Counted from the stretch's first letter, positions 23,844 through 32,697 are shown. The stretch is DNA of 34,800 nucleotides from an uncultured Paracoccaceae bacterium (GCA_937924905.1 CALDUK010000034.1:1-34800), one strand, 5' to 3'. A program made the numbers and translations. The notes: a model not told the origin generated them from the sequence alone.

Positions 23844-24923
23844 TTAGCTGTCGTCTGGGGACTGCCCCAACAACTCTTCCGGTGTGAACGGCGTGAAACA
23901 TTCGGCATAACCGGTACCGGTGTTGAACGACTTCGGCAGATCAGGGAAATAGTTCACGCCAGCCTCAAGCGCGTCTGACTTGACCTGCGGGATCGGCAGG
24001 AAAACCGTCTGAGGCAATTCATTGCCTTCCAGCAAGGCAACAGCCGCTTCCAGCGCGATGGCTGACATCGCAGGCGCCTGACTGGCAGACACGCCGGGGA
24101 TACCCAGTTCGCTCATCAGCATGCGAACACCGTTTTCGCCATCGACGCCCATCGGCACAATCGGATGACCCGCGTCTTGCATCGCATTGATTGATCCGGC
24201 TGAACCGTGCTGCGAAACAACCGCATCAAACTGGCCATGTGTGGCAAGGGCATCCGCGACAACCTTTTGACTGGTGCCGGTGTCCCAGTTGCCGACGACT
24301 TCGACAATCTCAAGCCCATCAACATTTTCAAGCACGCTCATCATACCCAAGCGACGGTCGCGGTCGGTTGCGTTGCCGGGAAGTCCGTTGACCATCAGAA
24401 TTTTGTCCGCCTCGCCACCGAGGATGTCCATCACTGTCTGGGCCTTCAGCGCACCAAGATCCTTTTGGCTTTCGTTGATCTGCACAACCTTGTCGGTGTC
24501 CAACACGTTGTCGAATGGCACAAGCACGGTGCCGGCCCTCTCTGCGCGGCGGATGACCGGTTCAAATGCCGTCGGGTTCACAGCAATAAAGGTGATCGCA
24601 TCATAGCCCGCCGCGATAAAGTTATCGATGGCAGCAATCTGTGCCGCGCTTTCGTTGCCAACCGACACAACTGTGAACTCATCAATCTTGTCGGCATTTT
24701 CTGGTCGCGCGGCCCATGCCTTGGCCGATTGGATGGCCTGAATGCGCCAGTCATTGCCCGCAAAACCGTTCACAAAAGCGATTTTGTAGGGGCCGTCCTT
24801 GGCGTCATAGGAAATTGTCGATGTGCCAGGCGCGGGCGCAAAGCACTCGGGGCGATAGGTATCTGCAAAGGCAACGCTTGATGACGCCATTGCAATTACC
24901 GAACTTAACAGCAGTTTTTTCAT
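23844..24923 (-). CDS. Sugar ABC transporter substrate-binding protein (RbsB-like)
   Basis: This 359-residue periplasmic protein has a Sec signal (MKKLLLSSVIAMASSSVAFA, cut at about residue 20) and a type-I binding fold: YKIAFVNGFAGNDWRIQAIQ, then GYDAITFIAVNPTAFEPVIR, VLVPFDNVLD and DAVVSQHGSAGSINAMQDAG. It captures the sugar for the ATPase/permeases downstream. GGGAGGA precedes the ATG at 24923. It is the first gene of the operon, faces the two operators of the divergent regulator, and is followed by a terminator, which fits the usual excess of binding protein. The ligand is unknown; a sugar whose metabolism passes through a lactone is likely from the SMP-30 gene. Confidence 0.92.
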   Translation of the reverse strand: MKKLLLSSVIAMASSSVAFADTYRPECFAPAPGTSTISYDAKDGPYKIAFVNGFAGNDWRIQAIQSAKAWAARPENADKIDEFTVVSVGNESAAQIAAIDNFIAAGYDAITFIAVNPTAFEPVIRRAERAGTVLVPFDNVLDTDKVVQINESQKDLGALKAQTVMDILGGEADKILMVNGLPGNATDRDRRLGMMSVLENVDGLEIVEVVGNWDTGTSQKVVADALATHGQFDAVVSQHGSAGSINAMQDAGHPIVPMGVDGENGVRMLMSELGIPGVSASQAPAMSAIALEAAVALLEGNELPQTVFLPIPQVKSDALEAGVNYFPDLPKSFNTGTGYAECFTPFTPEELLGQSPDDS

Positions 24924-24974
24924 GATTCCTCCCAGGCGGTCTAACCGCGGCTTCTTTGATCTGACTGTGCCCGT

Positions 24975-25022
24975 ATGTTTACGTAAACACATTGCAAGAA
25001 GCCTAGATGTTTACGTAAACAT
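24975..25022. promoter_or_regulatory. Two LacI-type operators, centres 32 bp apart
   Basis: ATGTTTACGTAAACAT at 25007-25022 is a perfect 16-bp palindrome. ATGTTTACGTAAACAC at 24975-24990 differs only in the last base. Their spacing is 32 bp, about three helical turns, so two dimers would sit on the same face. They lie between the binding-protein gene (start 24923) and the divergent regulator (start 25055), which is their evident binder. Confidence 0.88.
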
Positions 25023-25054
25023 GCGTCAAGCAATGAATTGAAAGACATTTTCAA

Positions 25055-26077
25055 ATGGCAAAGCGGCGTTCATCAGATCCCAAAACTGCGCTGCCGACAA
25101 TGCATGACGTCGCGCGCGAGGCCGGTGTCAGCCAGATGACCGTTTCAAGGGTCATGCGTGGCACCGGATACATCTCGAAAGACGTACAGACCGAAGTCGT
25201 CAGCGCCGCGCGCAAGATCGGATATGTGCACAACCGCCTGGCCGGTGGCAACGCATCCTACGACAACCCAATCGTCGGCGTTGTCGTGCCAACAATGCAG
25301 AACCGCGTGTTCACCGAAGTGTTGTCGGGGATCAATGCGACCCTTGAAACAAGCGGGTTGCGCCCTGTTTTCGGCGTCTCTGAATATTCGCCGGAAGCCG
25401 AAGAAGATTTGGTTTTCGATCTGTTGACCTGGCGCCCGCAAGGCTTGATCCTGTCCGGGCTTGAACACACTGATGCGCTGCGCCGGATCATTTCGCAAAC
25501 CGGGGTCAGGGTCGCCGAGACGATGGACACAGATGGTGACCCGATGTCGGTGTGTTTTGGATTTTCTCACATCCATGCGGGCGAGGAGATGGCCAAACAT
25601 TTGATCGCACGCGGTTACCGATCCTTCGGGTATATCGGCAGTCACGGCGGGCTGGATCTGCGGGCGGCAAAACGCTTTGAGGCATTCGCAAGGGTCATCC
25701 GTGAAACCGGCGCACAGCTTGTTTCGGTCGAACGCGCCCACACCGCATCATCGATGGAAATTGGACGGACCCTGACCCACAAGGTCATGCAACGCGAACA
25801 GCCGCCGCGGGCGATTTACTATGCCAATGATGACCTTGCCGCAGGCGGACTGATGCATTGCCTTGCCGAAGGGATCAGCGTGCCAGAAACCGTTGCTTTG
25901 GCGGGCTTCAACGGCCTTGGGTTTATGTCAGCCTTGCCGAAACTGGTCACCACAACGGTGACACCGCGCTATGACATCGGTGTGGCTGCCGCGCGTTGGT
26001 TGATGGCCCCGCTTGCAAAAAGTGACGCGCACAAAGTTGAACTGCCCGCTGAATTGCAAATCGGCCAAACCAGTTAG
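25055..26077 (+). CDS. LacI-family regulator, probable repressor of the sugar importer operon
   Basis: This is a 340-residue regulator with a helix-turn-helix (about 14-36, PTMHDVAREAGVSQMTVSRV), a hinge (YVHNRLAGG) and a sugar-binding-protein-like effector domain (VGVVVPTMQNRVFTEVLSG, IYYANDDLAAGGLMHCLAEG). The operators in the shared gap sit over its own upstream region as well as that of the importer, so self-control is likely. It is clearly paralogous to the regulator at 14339-15361 along its whole length, yet the two operator sets differ (TTTACGTAAA versus ACAACGTTAM). The effector is presumably the imported sugar or a derivative. Confidence 0.92.
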   Translation: MAKRRSSDPKTALPTMHDVAREAGVSQMTVSRVMRGTGYISKDVQTEVVSAARKIGYVHNRLAGGNASYDNPIVGVVVPTMQNRVFTEVLSGINATLETSGLRPVFGVSEYSPEAEEDLVFDLLTWRPQGLILSGLEHTDALRRIISQTGVRVAETMDTDGDPMSVCFGFSHIHAGEEMAKHLIARGYRSFGYIGSHGGLDLRAAKRFEAFARVIRETGAQLVSVERAHTASSMEIGRTLTHKVMQREQPPRAIYYANDDLAAGGLMHCLAEGISVPETVALAGFNGLGFMSALPKLVTTTVTPRYDIGVAAARWLMAPLAKSDAHKVELPAELQIGQTS

Positions 26078-26139
26078 GCACAATCAAAAATGTCGGCTTT
26101 CGTCGGTGCGGGCCGCACATTGCGCAAATCCAAGTCGCG

Positions 26140-27192
26140 CTAAACATCGCCAATCGGAAAGGGCAAGCGGCCGGGAACGCGGACTTTGTTGAATTCCCTC
26201 AGTCGCGCAAACACGTCCACGCCCAATTGCATATAGGCATCCAGCAGATCGACCATCACCCAGTTTTCGCGGATCTTTCCGTGCTCGATCCGCCAGAAAT
26301 CCAGCGACTTCATCGTGATGCGCTTACCGGACGGCGCAATCCCCATCCACCCATCATGGGTGACGGTTTGGATCATATTGGGCCAACCTGTGACGGCGGC
26401 ATAATCGCCGTCACCGAAGAAATGATAGGTGATTTCATCCACATATTGCCCGCGGTCCGGCATCGCGTTGATAAAAGGGATTTGGTGCCAGTTGCGAAAA
26501 CCCGCGATGCCGCGCGCGGTACCGATGCCGGCCGGGCCGTACCAATTGACCCGATCGCTCCAGAAACGCGACATGTCCATAACTTCGGGCCCGCCCTGGG
26601 ACGGGTGTTTTTTGATATGCTGCAACATCGTGACAATGTGGTCGCACGAAGCAGTTGCGCGCGCTTCGTCCCATGGGCCGGGAACGATACCATCGTTCGT
26701 CGCGGGACCGGGTATACAGAACTCCAGCCCCAGCGAAGGCGCCATCGGCCAGGCATGCGCTTGCATCATAACCTCGGGAATGTCCCAAAGCGTCTGGATT
26801 TCAACGACGCGCCCTGCCTGAAATCGATAAAATTCGTGAAAACGCATATGCGTCAAATGACCGGTTGGCGGAATATCAAGCCACGGCCCGATGAACGTGC
26901 CGACATAATGACCACCGCAACCAATCCAGGCGTCCCCACGGTCGGTCGCGCCCCCGACCACAATCCAATCGCGACGTTCCAAATCCGGCATGGCGGTAAA
27001 AAGCGACGAATAGCAGCTGTCGTAAAAGGCGTCCGGGCCGATAAGGTCACCAAAAGGATATGGCATGTGAACGACCGCCTCGGCCGCCAAAACCTTTCTC
27101 AAAGCCATGCGGACAGCACGTTCGTCAAAATCAACCATCGCCTGGCGCAACGTTTCAAGGATCGCCTTGTGCGTTGTGTGGGGATCGTTCAT
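26140..27192 (-). CDS. Double SnoaL-like (NTF2-fold) protein
   Basis: This is a 350-residue cytoplasmic protein made of two SnoaL/NTF2-like domains. The first covers about residues 8-150 (AVVHMPYPFGDLIGPDAFYD, then HYVGTFIGPWLDIPPTG and HEFYRFQAGRVVEIQTLWD). The second covers about 185-335 (NWYGPAGIGTARGIAGF, then WMGIAPSGKRITMKSLDFWR and HGKIRENWVMVDLLD). SnoaL-type proteins are polyketide cyclases or other isomerase/hydratase-like enzymes; sugar-pathway members exist near ABC importers. It is convergent with the regulator gene and may serve the same catabolic pathway. Catalytic residues cannot be assigned with confidence. AAAGG lies upstream of the ATG. Confidence 0.8.
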   Translation of the reverse strand: MNDPHTTHKAILETLRQAMVDFDERAVRMALRKVLAAEAVVHMPYPFGDLIGPDAFYDSCYSSLFTAMPDLERRDWIVVGGATDRGDAWIGCGGHYVGTFIGPWLDIPPTGHLTHMRFHEFYRFQAGRVVEIQTLWDIPEVMMQAHAWPMAPSLGLEFCIPGPATNDGIVPGPWDEARATASCDHIVTMLQHIKKHPSQGGPEVMDMSRFWSDRVNWYGPAGIGTARGIAGFRNWHQIPFINAMPDRGQYVDEITYHFFGDGDYAAVTGWPNMIQTVTHDGWMGIAPSGKRITMKSLDFWRIEHGKIRENWVMVDLLDAYMQLGVDVFARLREFNKVRVPGRLPFPIGDV

Positions 27193-27470
27193 CTGACAAA
27201 CCTTTGACTGCGCTGGCGGTCAGATCGCCAACGACCAGCCGCGAAAAGAAGACGACGCCCACCAGCGGATGCAGCGACATCACGCGTAACCTTGCCATAT
27301 GTATTTGAGTTTTCGCAAGAAAGAGGTGGCCCAGTACATCGGAACAGAGCTAACCCAAACAGCGGACGCAATGAGGAGCAGATCAGGCGGATTTTCACAC
27401 ACAGAAGTACAGGAACACAGCCCGACCATTGTGGAAGCCTGTGCTGACGTCTGACAAATAAACGAAAAAA

Positions 27471-27546
27471 TGGTGAGCCGTGATGGGTTCGAACCATCGA
27501 CCTACTGATTAAAAGTCAGTTGCTCTACCAACTGAGCTAACGGCCC
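27471..27546 (-). tRNA. tRNA-Lys (anticodon TTT)
   Basis: This is a full 76-base cloverleaf with an encoded CCA (27471-27473). The acceptor stem GGGCCGT/ACGGCTC has one G-T pair, the D arm reads AGCTCAGTTGGTAGAGC, and the anticodon stem ACTGA/TCAGT encloses the loop CTTTTAA, giving anticodon TTT at 27511-27513. The T arm is GATGGTTCGAACCCATC. A T6 run directly after the CCA on the minus strand probably ends transcription. Confidence 0.97.
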
Positions 27547-27558
27547 ACTCGAGCGGGG

Positions 27559-27587
27559 GACGTAACCTGACCACCTGCACCCGTCAA
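27559..27587 (-). promoter_or_regulatory. Probable promoter of tRNA-Lys
   Basis: On the minus strand TTGACG (27587-27582) and TACGTC (27564-27559) are separated by exactly 17 bases. The -10 box ends 12 bases before the tRNA 5' end, leaving a leader of a few bases. The -35 is close to consensus and the -10 is weak. Confidence 0.5.
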
Positions 27588-27718
27588 GGCCAAATACACC
27601 CAAAAGTGTCGGGACAAACGCGTTCAAGAAATTACACTTTGATGACAAAGAGATGCCATCTTGGCAATTTACCACAAACCTTGGACAGTCAGGTCCAAAT
27701 CAGTTCAGGAGCGTTGTC

Positions 27719-28282
27719 ATGCGCCGTATCTTCTTGGTCCTTTTCGCGATTGTCACACTGACCGCTTGTGCGCCTTCGGGTGGCATTCTGGTCTCGAATG
27801 ACGCGCGCGGTTTGGGCGGCAGCCTCTTTATCGAACAGGCGACTGACGGCCAGCAGTTTTTGGTCCTGGACGGGCCGATCACGCCGGAAACCTCGTTCGT
27901 TTTCCAAGCCATTGTTGAACAGGCAGATGTGCAGGGGCTGGTGATCACGCAAAGCCCGGGCGGTGATCTTTTGGCAGCCCATCAGATAGGCCGCACCATC
28001 AAGCGCGAACGGATGAACACGCTGGTGTTGGTCAATTGCATCTCGGCTTGCGTCGATATTTTTGTCGCTGGCAAAAACCGCGAAATGACCGATATGGCCG
28101 AACTCGGATTGCATTCGGCCACCAACCGCGATGTGTCCTATCAGCTTGACCGCAAATACTGGCGCGAAATGGGGTTCCCGACGATCAACGAAAAAGCATA
28201 TCGCGTCCCGAATGACAGGCTGTGGATAATGGATGCCCAGCGCGCCCGGGAACTGCGGGTCGCGACACGCGTTATTTCCTGA
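27719..28282 (+). CDS. Lipoprotein with a ClpP/crotonase-like fold (COG3904-like)
   Basis: This is a 187-residue protein with a lipoprotein signal (lipobox LTAC at about residues 14-17). The mature part follows the plan of periplasmic ClpP-fold proteins: [13 protein letters not shown], then [41 protein letters not shown] with a CISAC motif in place of the nucleophile loop, and LGLHSA. The Ser in CISAC could be the nucleophile and the His in LGLHSA the base, but activity is not shown. AGGAG precedes the ATG at 27719. Anchoring to the inner or outer membrane cannot be decided. It is monocistronic, with a terminator after it. Confidence 0.8.
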   Translation: MRRIFLVLFAIVTLTACAPSGGILVSNDARGLGGSLFIEQATDGQQFLVLDGPITPETSFVFQAIVEQADVQGLVITQSPGGDLLAAHQIGRTIKRERMNTLVLVNCISACVDIFVAGKNREMTDMAELGLHSATNRDVSYQLDRKYWREMGFPTINEKAYRVPNDRLWIMDAQRARELRVATRVIS

Positions 28283-28312
28283 CCAAAGGGGCCAAATCCG
28301 AAAAAACACACA

Positions 28313-28345
28313 CGCGGCCCTCCCCCCAAGGCCGCGGTTTTCTTT
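28313..28345 (+). terminator. Terminator after the lipoprotein gene
   Basis: CGCGGCC (28313-28319) and GGCCGCG (28330-28336) form a 7-bp GC stem with a 10-base loop, followed by GTTTTCTTT. It separates the lipoprotein gene from dapF. Confidence 0.6.
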
Positions 28346-28395
28346 GCGCAACAGACCACTCGTCAAACGCAAGTCACGGGTTTATATGCACCCCC

Positions 28396-29232
28396 ATGAC
28401 GGACACGCCGCAAACACCGCTTAGCTTCATGAAAATGCATGGGGCCGGGAACGACTTTGTCGTGATCGACCGCCGGGATGGCGGGACGGTGATCACGCCT
28501 GCGCTGGCGCGTGCGATTGGCGACCGCCACCGGGGCATCGGCTTTGACCAATTGGCCACGATCGACCCCGACGACACCGCAGCGGCCAGCTTGACGTTTT
28601 TCAACGCCGATGGCTCGGTTTCGGCGGCGTGCGGCAATGCAACCCGCTGCATCGCGCGCCATCTGATGCAGGAAAGCAAAGCAACCCGCCTGACGCTCAG
28701 AACCGAACGCGGCCTGTTGCACGCTCAGGAAACCGAAACCGGCTTGGTGCGCATCAATATGGGCGCGCCCGCGCTGGACTGGGCCGACATCCCCCTGGCC
28801 GAAGACACCGACACATTGCACCTGCCGATCCCGGGCGACCCGGTTGCCACAGGCATGGGCAACCCCCATTGCACTTTCTTTGTTCCGAATGCGGACGCCA
28901 TCGATCTGGCGGCGCGCGGGGCCAGCATCGAACGCCACCCGCTTTTCCCCCAGCGCACGAATGTGCAATTCGCCCATTTGATCGGCCCCGACCACCTGCG
29001 CATGCGGGTCTGGGAACGCGGCACAGGCATCACGCTGGCCTCGGGGTCATCATCTTGTGCGGTCGCGGTTGCAGCACATCGCCGGGGGCTGACAGGCAAA
29101 TCCGTCACACTTGATCTTGACGGCGGGCAATTGCAGATCGACTGGCAGGATGACGGCGTTTGGATGACGGGGCCAACGGCGCATGTCTTTACCGGCACAC
29201 TTACCGCCGAATGGTTGGCGTCGCACATATGA
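28396..29232 (+). CDS. dapF: Diaminopimelate epimerase, with a substituted catalytic Cys
   Basis: This 278-residue enzyme interconverts LL- and meso-diaminopimelate for lysine and peptidoglycan synthesis. Family segments are [31 protein letters not shown] with the first catalytic Cys at residue 79, [11 protein letters not shown] and [17 protein letters not shown]. At the place where the second catalytic Cys is expected (ACG in the classic enzyme) this one reads ASG, so Ser216 replaces it; a Cys stands five residues later (221). The ATG at 28396 has no clear ribosome site, and a TATAT stretch lies about ten bases upstream, so a leaderless start is possible. The stop overlaps the mtaB start by ATGA. 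Confidence 0.88.
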   Translation: MTDTPQTPLSFMKMHGAGNDFVVIDRRDGGTVITPALARAIGDRHRGIGFDQLATIDPDDTAAASLTFFNADGSVSAACGNATRCIARHLMQESKATRLTLRTERGLLHAQETETGLVRINMGAPALDWADIPLAEDTDTLHLPIPGDPVATGMGNPHCTFFVPNADAIDLAARGASIERHPLFPQRTNVQFAHLIGPDHLRMRVWERGTGITLASGSSSCAVAVAAHRRGLTGKSVTLDLDGGQLQIDWQDDGVWMTGPTAHVFTGTLTAEWLASHI

Positions 29233-30470
29233 AGCCGCCCGTCTTTCACACCTTGGGCTGTCGGCTGAACGCGTATGAAACCGAAGCCATGCGCGAAATG
29301 GCCACCGCGGCCGGGCTGCGCGATACGGTGGTCGTCAACACCTGCGCTGTCACGGCCGAGGCTGTGCGCAAAAGCCAGAAAGACATCCGCCGCCTCGCCC
29401 GCGAACATCCCGGTGCCAAGATCGTCGTCACCGGTTGCGCGGCACAAACCGAACCCGACCGGTTCGCCGGAATGGACGAGGTCACGCTTGTCCTGGGCAA
29501 CACCGAAAAGATGCAGCCCGACACCTGGGCGTCGGTACTGACGGACCAAACCGAGCCGGTGCGGGTCGATGACATTATGTCCGTGACCGAAACCGCCGGT
29601 CATCTGATCGATGGGTTTGGCCGCCATCGCGCCTATGTCCAAATCCAGAACGGTTGCGACCACCGCTGCACGTTTTGCATCATCCCCTATGGTCGCGGCA
29701 ATTCCCGCTCGGTCCCGGCGGGCGTGATTGTCGAACAAATCAAACGGCTGGTCGGCAAAGGCTTCAACGAAGTGGTGCTGACCGGCGTTGATCTGACAAG
29801 CTGGGGCGCGGATCTTCCCGCTGCCCCCAAACTGGGTGACCTGACGCGCCGCATTCTGAAACTGGTGCCCGACCTGCCCCGCCTGCGCCTGTCGTCCATC
29901 GACAGCATCGAAGCGGACCCTGCCTTGATGGAATGCATCGCAACCGAGCCTCGGCTGATGCCGCATCTGCATCTGTCGCTTCAGGCAGGCGATGACATGA
30001 TCCTGAAACGCATGAAACGCCGCCATCTGCGCGACGACGCCATACGCTTTTGCGAAGACGCCCGCAAACTGCGCCCCGACATGACCTTTGGGGCCGATAT
30101 CATCGCAGGCTTTCCGACTGAAACCGAAGCCATGTTCCAGAACTCGCTCGATCTGGTGACGGACTGCGGCCTGACATGGCTGCATGTTTTTCCTTACTCG
30201 CCGCGCCCGGGAACGCCAGCGGCCCGCATGCCACAAGTGAACGGCCCCACGATCAAGGCGCGCGCCGCCGCGCTTCGGGCTTTGGGCGATGTTGCCGTGG
30301 CCCGCCACCTTGCCGCGCAACAGGACAAAACCCATCGCATCCTGACCGAACGCGCAGATCTGGGCCGGACCGAACAGTTTACCGAAGTGGTGTTTCAAAC
30401 CCCGCAACCCGAAGGGCAAATCGTCGAGGCGCGGATCACCGGCACCAAAGACCTGCGGCTTGTCGCATGA
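29229..30470 (+). CDS. mtaB: tRNA t6A37 methylthiotransferase MtaB
   Basis: This 413-residue radical SAM enzyme adds a methylthio group to threonylcarbamoyladenosine at position 37 of ANN-reading tRNAs. The N-terminal domain binds an auxiliary iron-sulfur cluster through Cys11, Cys39 and Cys70. The radical SAM cluster motif is CDHRCTFC (143-150). The opening [15 protein letters not shown] fits MtaB rather than MiaB or RimO. No clear TRAM domain is visible by eye at the end. It overlaps dapF by four bases at the start and the GST gene by four bases at the end. It lies near a tRNA-Lys(TTT) gene, whose product is a known kind of substrate; the closeness may be chance. Confidence 0.92.
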   Translation: MKPPVFHTLGCRLNAYETEAMREMATAAGLRDTVVVNTCAVTAEAVRKSQKDIRRLAREHPGAKIVVTGCAAQTEPDRFAGMDEVTLVLGNTEKMQPDTWASVLTDQTEPVRVDDIMSVTETAGHLIDGFGRHRAYVQIQNGCDHRCTFCIIPYGRGNSRSVPAGVIVEQIKRLVGKGFNEVVLTGVDLTSWGADLPAAPKLGDLTRRILKLVPDLPRLRLSSIDSIEADPALMECIATEPRLMPHLHLSLQAGDDMILKRMKRRHLRDDAIRFCEDARKLRPDMTFGADIIAGFPTETEAMFQNSLDLVTDCGLTWLHVFPYSPRPGTPAARMPQVNGPTIKARAAALRALGDVAVARHLAAQQDKTHRILTERADLGRTEQFTEVVFQTPQPEGQIVEARITGTKDLRLVA

Positions 30471-31117
30471 CCCGGCCGGTCCTTTGGACCTTCCGGCGCT
30501 GCCCCTATGCGATGCGCGCCCGCCTTGCCATTCAAAGCGCGGGCATTGTCTGCGACCTGCGCGAAATCGTCCTGCGCAACAAACCCGAACCGTTCCTCAA
30601 AGCCTCGCCCAAAGGCACGGTGCCCGTTGTTGTAGATGGCGACCGCGTTATTGAAGAAAGCCTCGACATTATGCATTGGGCACTGTCGCAGAATGACCCC
30701 GAAAACTGGTTTGGCATGCCGGACAAAGGCAACGCCCTGATTGCGCAGGCCGACGGCCCGTTCAAACGCGCGCTGGACCGCACCAAATATGCCGTCCGCT
30801 ATGACAAAGTGGATATCGACGCCGAACGCGCCGTCGCCGGCAGCTTTTTGACGACACTCAACCAACAGCTTGGCGACCAAGACTGGCTCTTTGGCGGCGC
30901 GCCCAAACTGGCCGATATCGCCATTCTGCCCTTTGTGCGCCAGTTTGCGCATATTGATCTCGATTGGTTCGAACGCCAGCTCTGGACCAATGTGTCAAAC
31001 TGGCTGGCCCGCTTCAAAGGCTCAGACCGGTTCCGGAACATCATGTCGAAATACGACGCCTGGACACCTGACACCCCACTTGTCCTGTTCCCAAAGGATG
31101 GCCCCCGTGCACCCTAA
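30467..31117 (+). CDS. Glutathione S-transferase family protein
   Basis: This 216-residue protein has a thioredoxin-like N-terminal domain (about 1-78) with RRCPYAMRARLA near the start, the cis-Pro segment KGTVPVVVDG, and ESLDIMHW for glutathione binding. A helical C-terminal domain (about 85-205) contains PKLADIAILPFVRQFAHID. The single Cys12 in the CPYA position suits an Omega-like or thiol-transferase type rather than a Ser or Tyr type. It overlaps mtaB by ATGA and the next gene by 11 bases. Substrate unknown. Confidence 0.87.
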   Translation: MTRPVLWTFRRCPYAMRARLAIQSAGIVCDLREIVLRNKPEPFLKASPKGTVPVVVDGDRVIEESLDIMHWALSQNDPENWFGMPDKGNALIAQADGPFKRALDRTKYAVRYDKVDIDAERAVAGSFLTTLNQQLGDQDWLFGGAPKLADIAILPFVRQFAHIDLDWFERQLWTNVSNWLARFKGSDRFRNIMSKYDAWTPDTPLVLFPKDGPRAP

Positions 31118-31712
31118 CCCCGTCTTTCGCGGCGAAACAGATGACGCCAACCGCGCTTTTGCCAAAGCCCGGGCGTTTGGCACGCTTTGCGTGAACGGTG
31201 ATCCCGCCCCTTTGCTGGCGCAGATCCCGTTTCTTTTGTCCGACGATGGCGCAACCGCTGATCTTCACCTTGTCCGCTCAAATCCAATCTGCCGCGCCGC
31301 GCCGACGGATGCGGTCGTGTCGGTCACCGGACCCGATGGCTATGTCTCGCCCGATTGGTACGGTGTGCCGGATCAGGTCCCCACCTGGAACTATGTCGCC
31401 GTTCATCTGCGGGGCAGGCTTGAACCACGTCCACCGGACACCTTGCGTGATATGCTTGACCGGCAGTCAGCGCATTTTGAAAACCAGCTGACCCCCAAAC
31501 GGCCATGGACAACCGACAAGATGACGCCCGACGTGATGGACCGGATGATGCGGCAAATCCTGCCGTTCCGGCTGCACATCACAGCCATCAATGGCACATG
31601 GAAGCTGAATCAGAACAAAGACGCCCCCGTCCGTCTGGCCGCAGCCGACGCGATTGAGACCGGCCTTGGCACCCAGCTTTCGGCTTTGGCCAAGCTGATG
31701 CGCGACCTCTGA
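31107..31712 (+). CDS. PaiB-family FMN-binding protein
   Basis: This 201-residue protein of the PaiB/FMN-binding negative regulator family has a split-barrel flavin fold. Family segments are MHPNPVFRGE at the start, FGTLCVNG, PFLLSDDG, YVSPDWYGVPDQVPTWNYVAVH, and LPFRLHITAINGTWKLNQNK near the end. I chose the GTG at 31107 because AAAGG lies nine bases upstream and relatives begin MHPNP; an ATG at 31098 is in frame but too close to that site. The name comes from Bacillus PaiB; DNA binding by such proteins is doubtful and enzymatic or flavin roles are as likely. It closes the dapF operon. Confidence 0.88.
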   Translation: MHPNPVFRGETDDANRAFAKARAFGTLCVNGDPAPLLAQIPFLLSDDGATADLHLVRSNPICRAAPTDAVVSVTGPDGYVSPDWYGVPDQVPTWNYVAVHLRGRLEPRPPDTLRDMLDRQSAHFENQLTPKRPWTTDKMTPDVMDRMMRQILPFRLHITAINGTWKLNQNKDAPVRLAAADAIETGLGTQLSALAKLMRDL

Positions 31713-31924
31713 CGGAACCGGCGCAACCGAAACAATACGCGAAAAAGACCACCATTGTTTCAAGCGGCTGGAAATAAACCGTTAACCAATTCCTCATAGT
31801 TTCCCCCCTGAATACCAAATGACCCATTGGTGCCACATTTAAAATTTTTCCTTGTTTTTCAAATACCTAATGATGCACCTTCCGTCTTAGGGGCGTGACA
31901 GAATGTTTGTAAGGAATTCGTGCA

Positions 31925-32548
31925 ATGAAACGCATGTTCTTGTGTGTAATGGCCATGGCTGCTCTCGCGGCCCCGGCGCAGGCCGCCAGCCTGCTGAACG
32001 GCAGTTTTGAAGACACACCTGGCTTTAGCGGCAAACGCAATTGGCAGGTTTATAAGGAACTCGAAGGGTGGACGACCACGCGCGGCGCCGGGGTTGAAGT
32101 GCAAAGCAACGCAACCCTGCGCGGCATCGACGCCGTGGACGGCGACAAATACATCGAACTCGACAGCCACGGGCGCAACTCAAACTCGCAGATCACCCAA
32201 GCGGTGGAATTCCAAGCAGGTCAGTACGAACTTTCGTTCTACTATGCGCCCCGCACGAACCGTGGCGGATCAAACGGCATTTCCTACAGCTTTGCTGGCG
32301 ATTTGCTGGGCAAAGTCGCAGGCCCCCAAAGCCTTTACAAAAAGGGCCAATGGTCCCGCGTATCCACCGTGTTTGAAGTTGAAGAAGACGGCGTTTACGA
32401 CATCTCGTTCGCGGCCATTGGGCGGCAGGACAGCTATGGCGGCCTGATCGACAACATCGCGGTGTCCGAAGTGCCCGTGCCAGCTTCGGCGTTTCTGCTC
32501 CTTGGCGGGCTGGGCGCATTTGGCTGGATGCGGCGACGCAAAGCGTAG
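31925..32548 (+). CDS. VPxPA-CTERM exosortase-sorted secreted protein
   Basis: This 207-residue exported protein has a signal peptide (about 1-20, ending AQA). The body is beta-rich, starts LLNGSFEDTPGF and resembles DUF642/carbohydrate-binding-like modules (GDKYIELDSHG, YELSFYYAPR). The C-terminus is a PEP-CTERM-like sorting tail: VPVPASAFLLLGGLGAFGW, then RRRK. In Rhodobacterales such VPLPA-type tails are processed by an exosortase, and the proteins are linked to exopolysaccharide and the cell surface. The exosortase gene is not in this window. AAGGA precedes the ATG. The 212-base AT-rich upstream gap shows no clear promoter boxes. Confidence 0.87.
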   Translation: MKRMFLCVMAMAALAAPAQAASLLNGSFEDTPGFSGKRNWQVYKELEGWTTTRGAGVEVQSNATLRGIDAVDGDKYIELDSHGRNSNSQITQAVEFQAGQYELSFYYAPRTNRGGSNGISYSFAGDLLGKVAGPQSLYKKGQWSRVSTVFEVEEDGVYDISFAAIGRQDSYGGLIDNIAVSEVPVPASAFLLLGGLGAFGWMRRRKA

Positions 32549-32570
32549 ACCGCTTTACACACTGTTTGAC

Positions 32571-32604
32571 AAAAGCCACCCGTTTGCGGTGGCTTTTGTT
32601 TTTT
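32571..32604 (+). terminator. Terminator after the VPxPA-CTERM gene
   Basis: AAAAGCCACC (32571-32580) and GGTGGCTTTT (32588-32597) form a perfect 10-bp stem with a 7-base loop, followed by GTTTTTT. Confidence 0.88.
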
Positions 32605-32668
32605 AAGCCCCCAAAACAGGCCTGCCCAATCCCACGCAAACGCGTGTTGGGTGCGGTCGATTGTCCGC

Positions 32669-32697
32669 TGGACGAACCCAAGCCCGGGCGCTAAATA
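32669..32697 (+). promoter_or_regulatory. petA: Possible petABC promoter
   Basis: TGGACG (32669-32674) and TAAATA (32692-32697) are spaced by 17 bases, about 75 bases before the petA start. Both boxes match the consensus only partly. Confidence 0.28.

Noticed and set aside
27212..27239. Nested inverted repeats upstream of the double SnoaL gene as an operator
   Set aside because: The repeats (GCTGG/CCAGC and TGGCG/CGCCA) are short and do not resemble either LacI-type operator found in the window.
27193..27470. Possible small gene between the SnoaL gene and tRNA-Lys
   Set aside because: The frames here have no ribosome site, motif or plausible composition; I see only intergenic DNA.
28725..30419. 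Long minus-strand open frame opposite dapF and mtaB
   Set aside because: It is antisense to two clear enzymes with no motif of its own.
31729..31761. Inverted repeat GAAACAAT/ATTGTTTC after the PaiB-family gene as a terminator
   Set aside because: The stem is short and AT-rich, the loop is 17 bases long and no T-tract follows, so termination is not supported.
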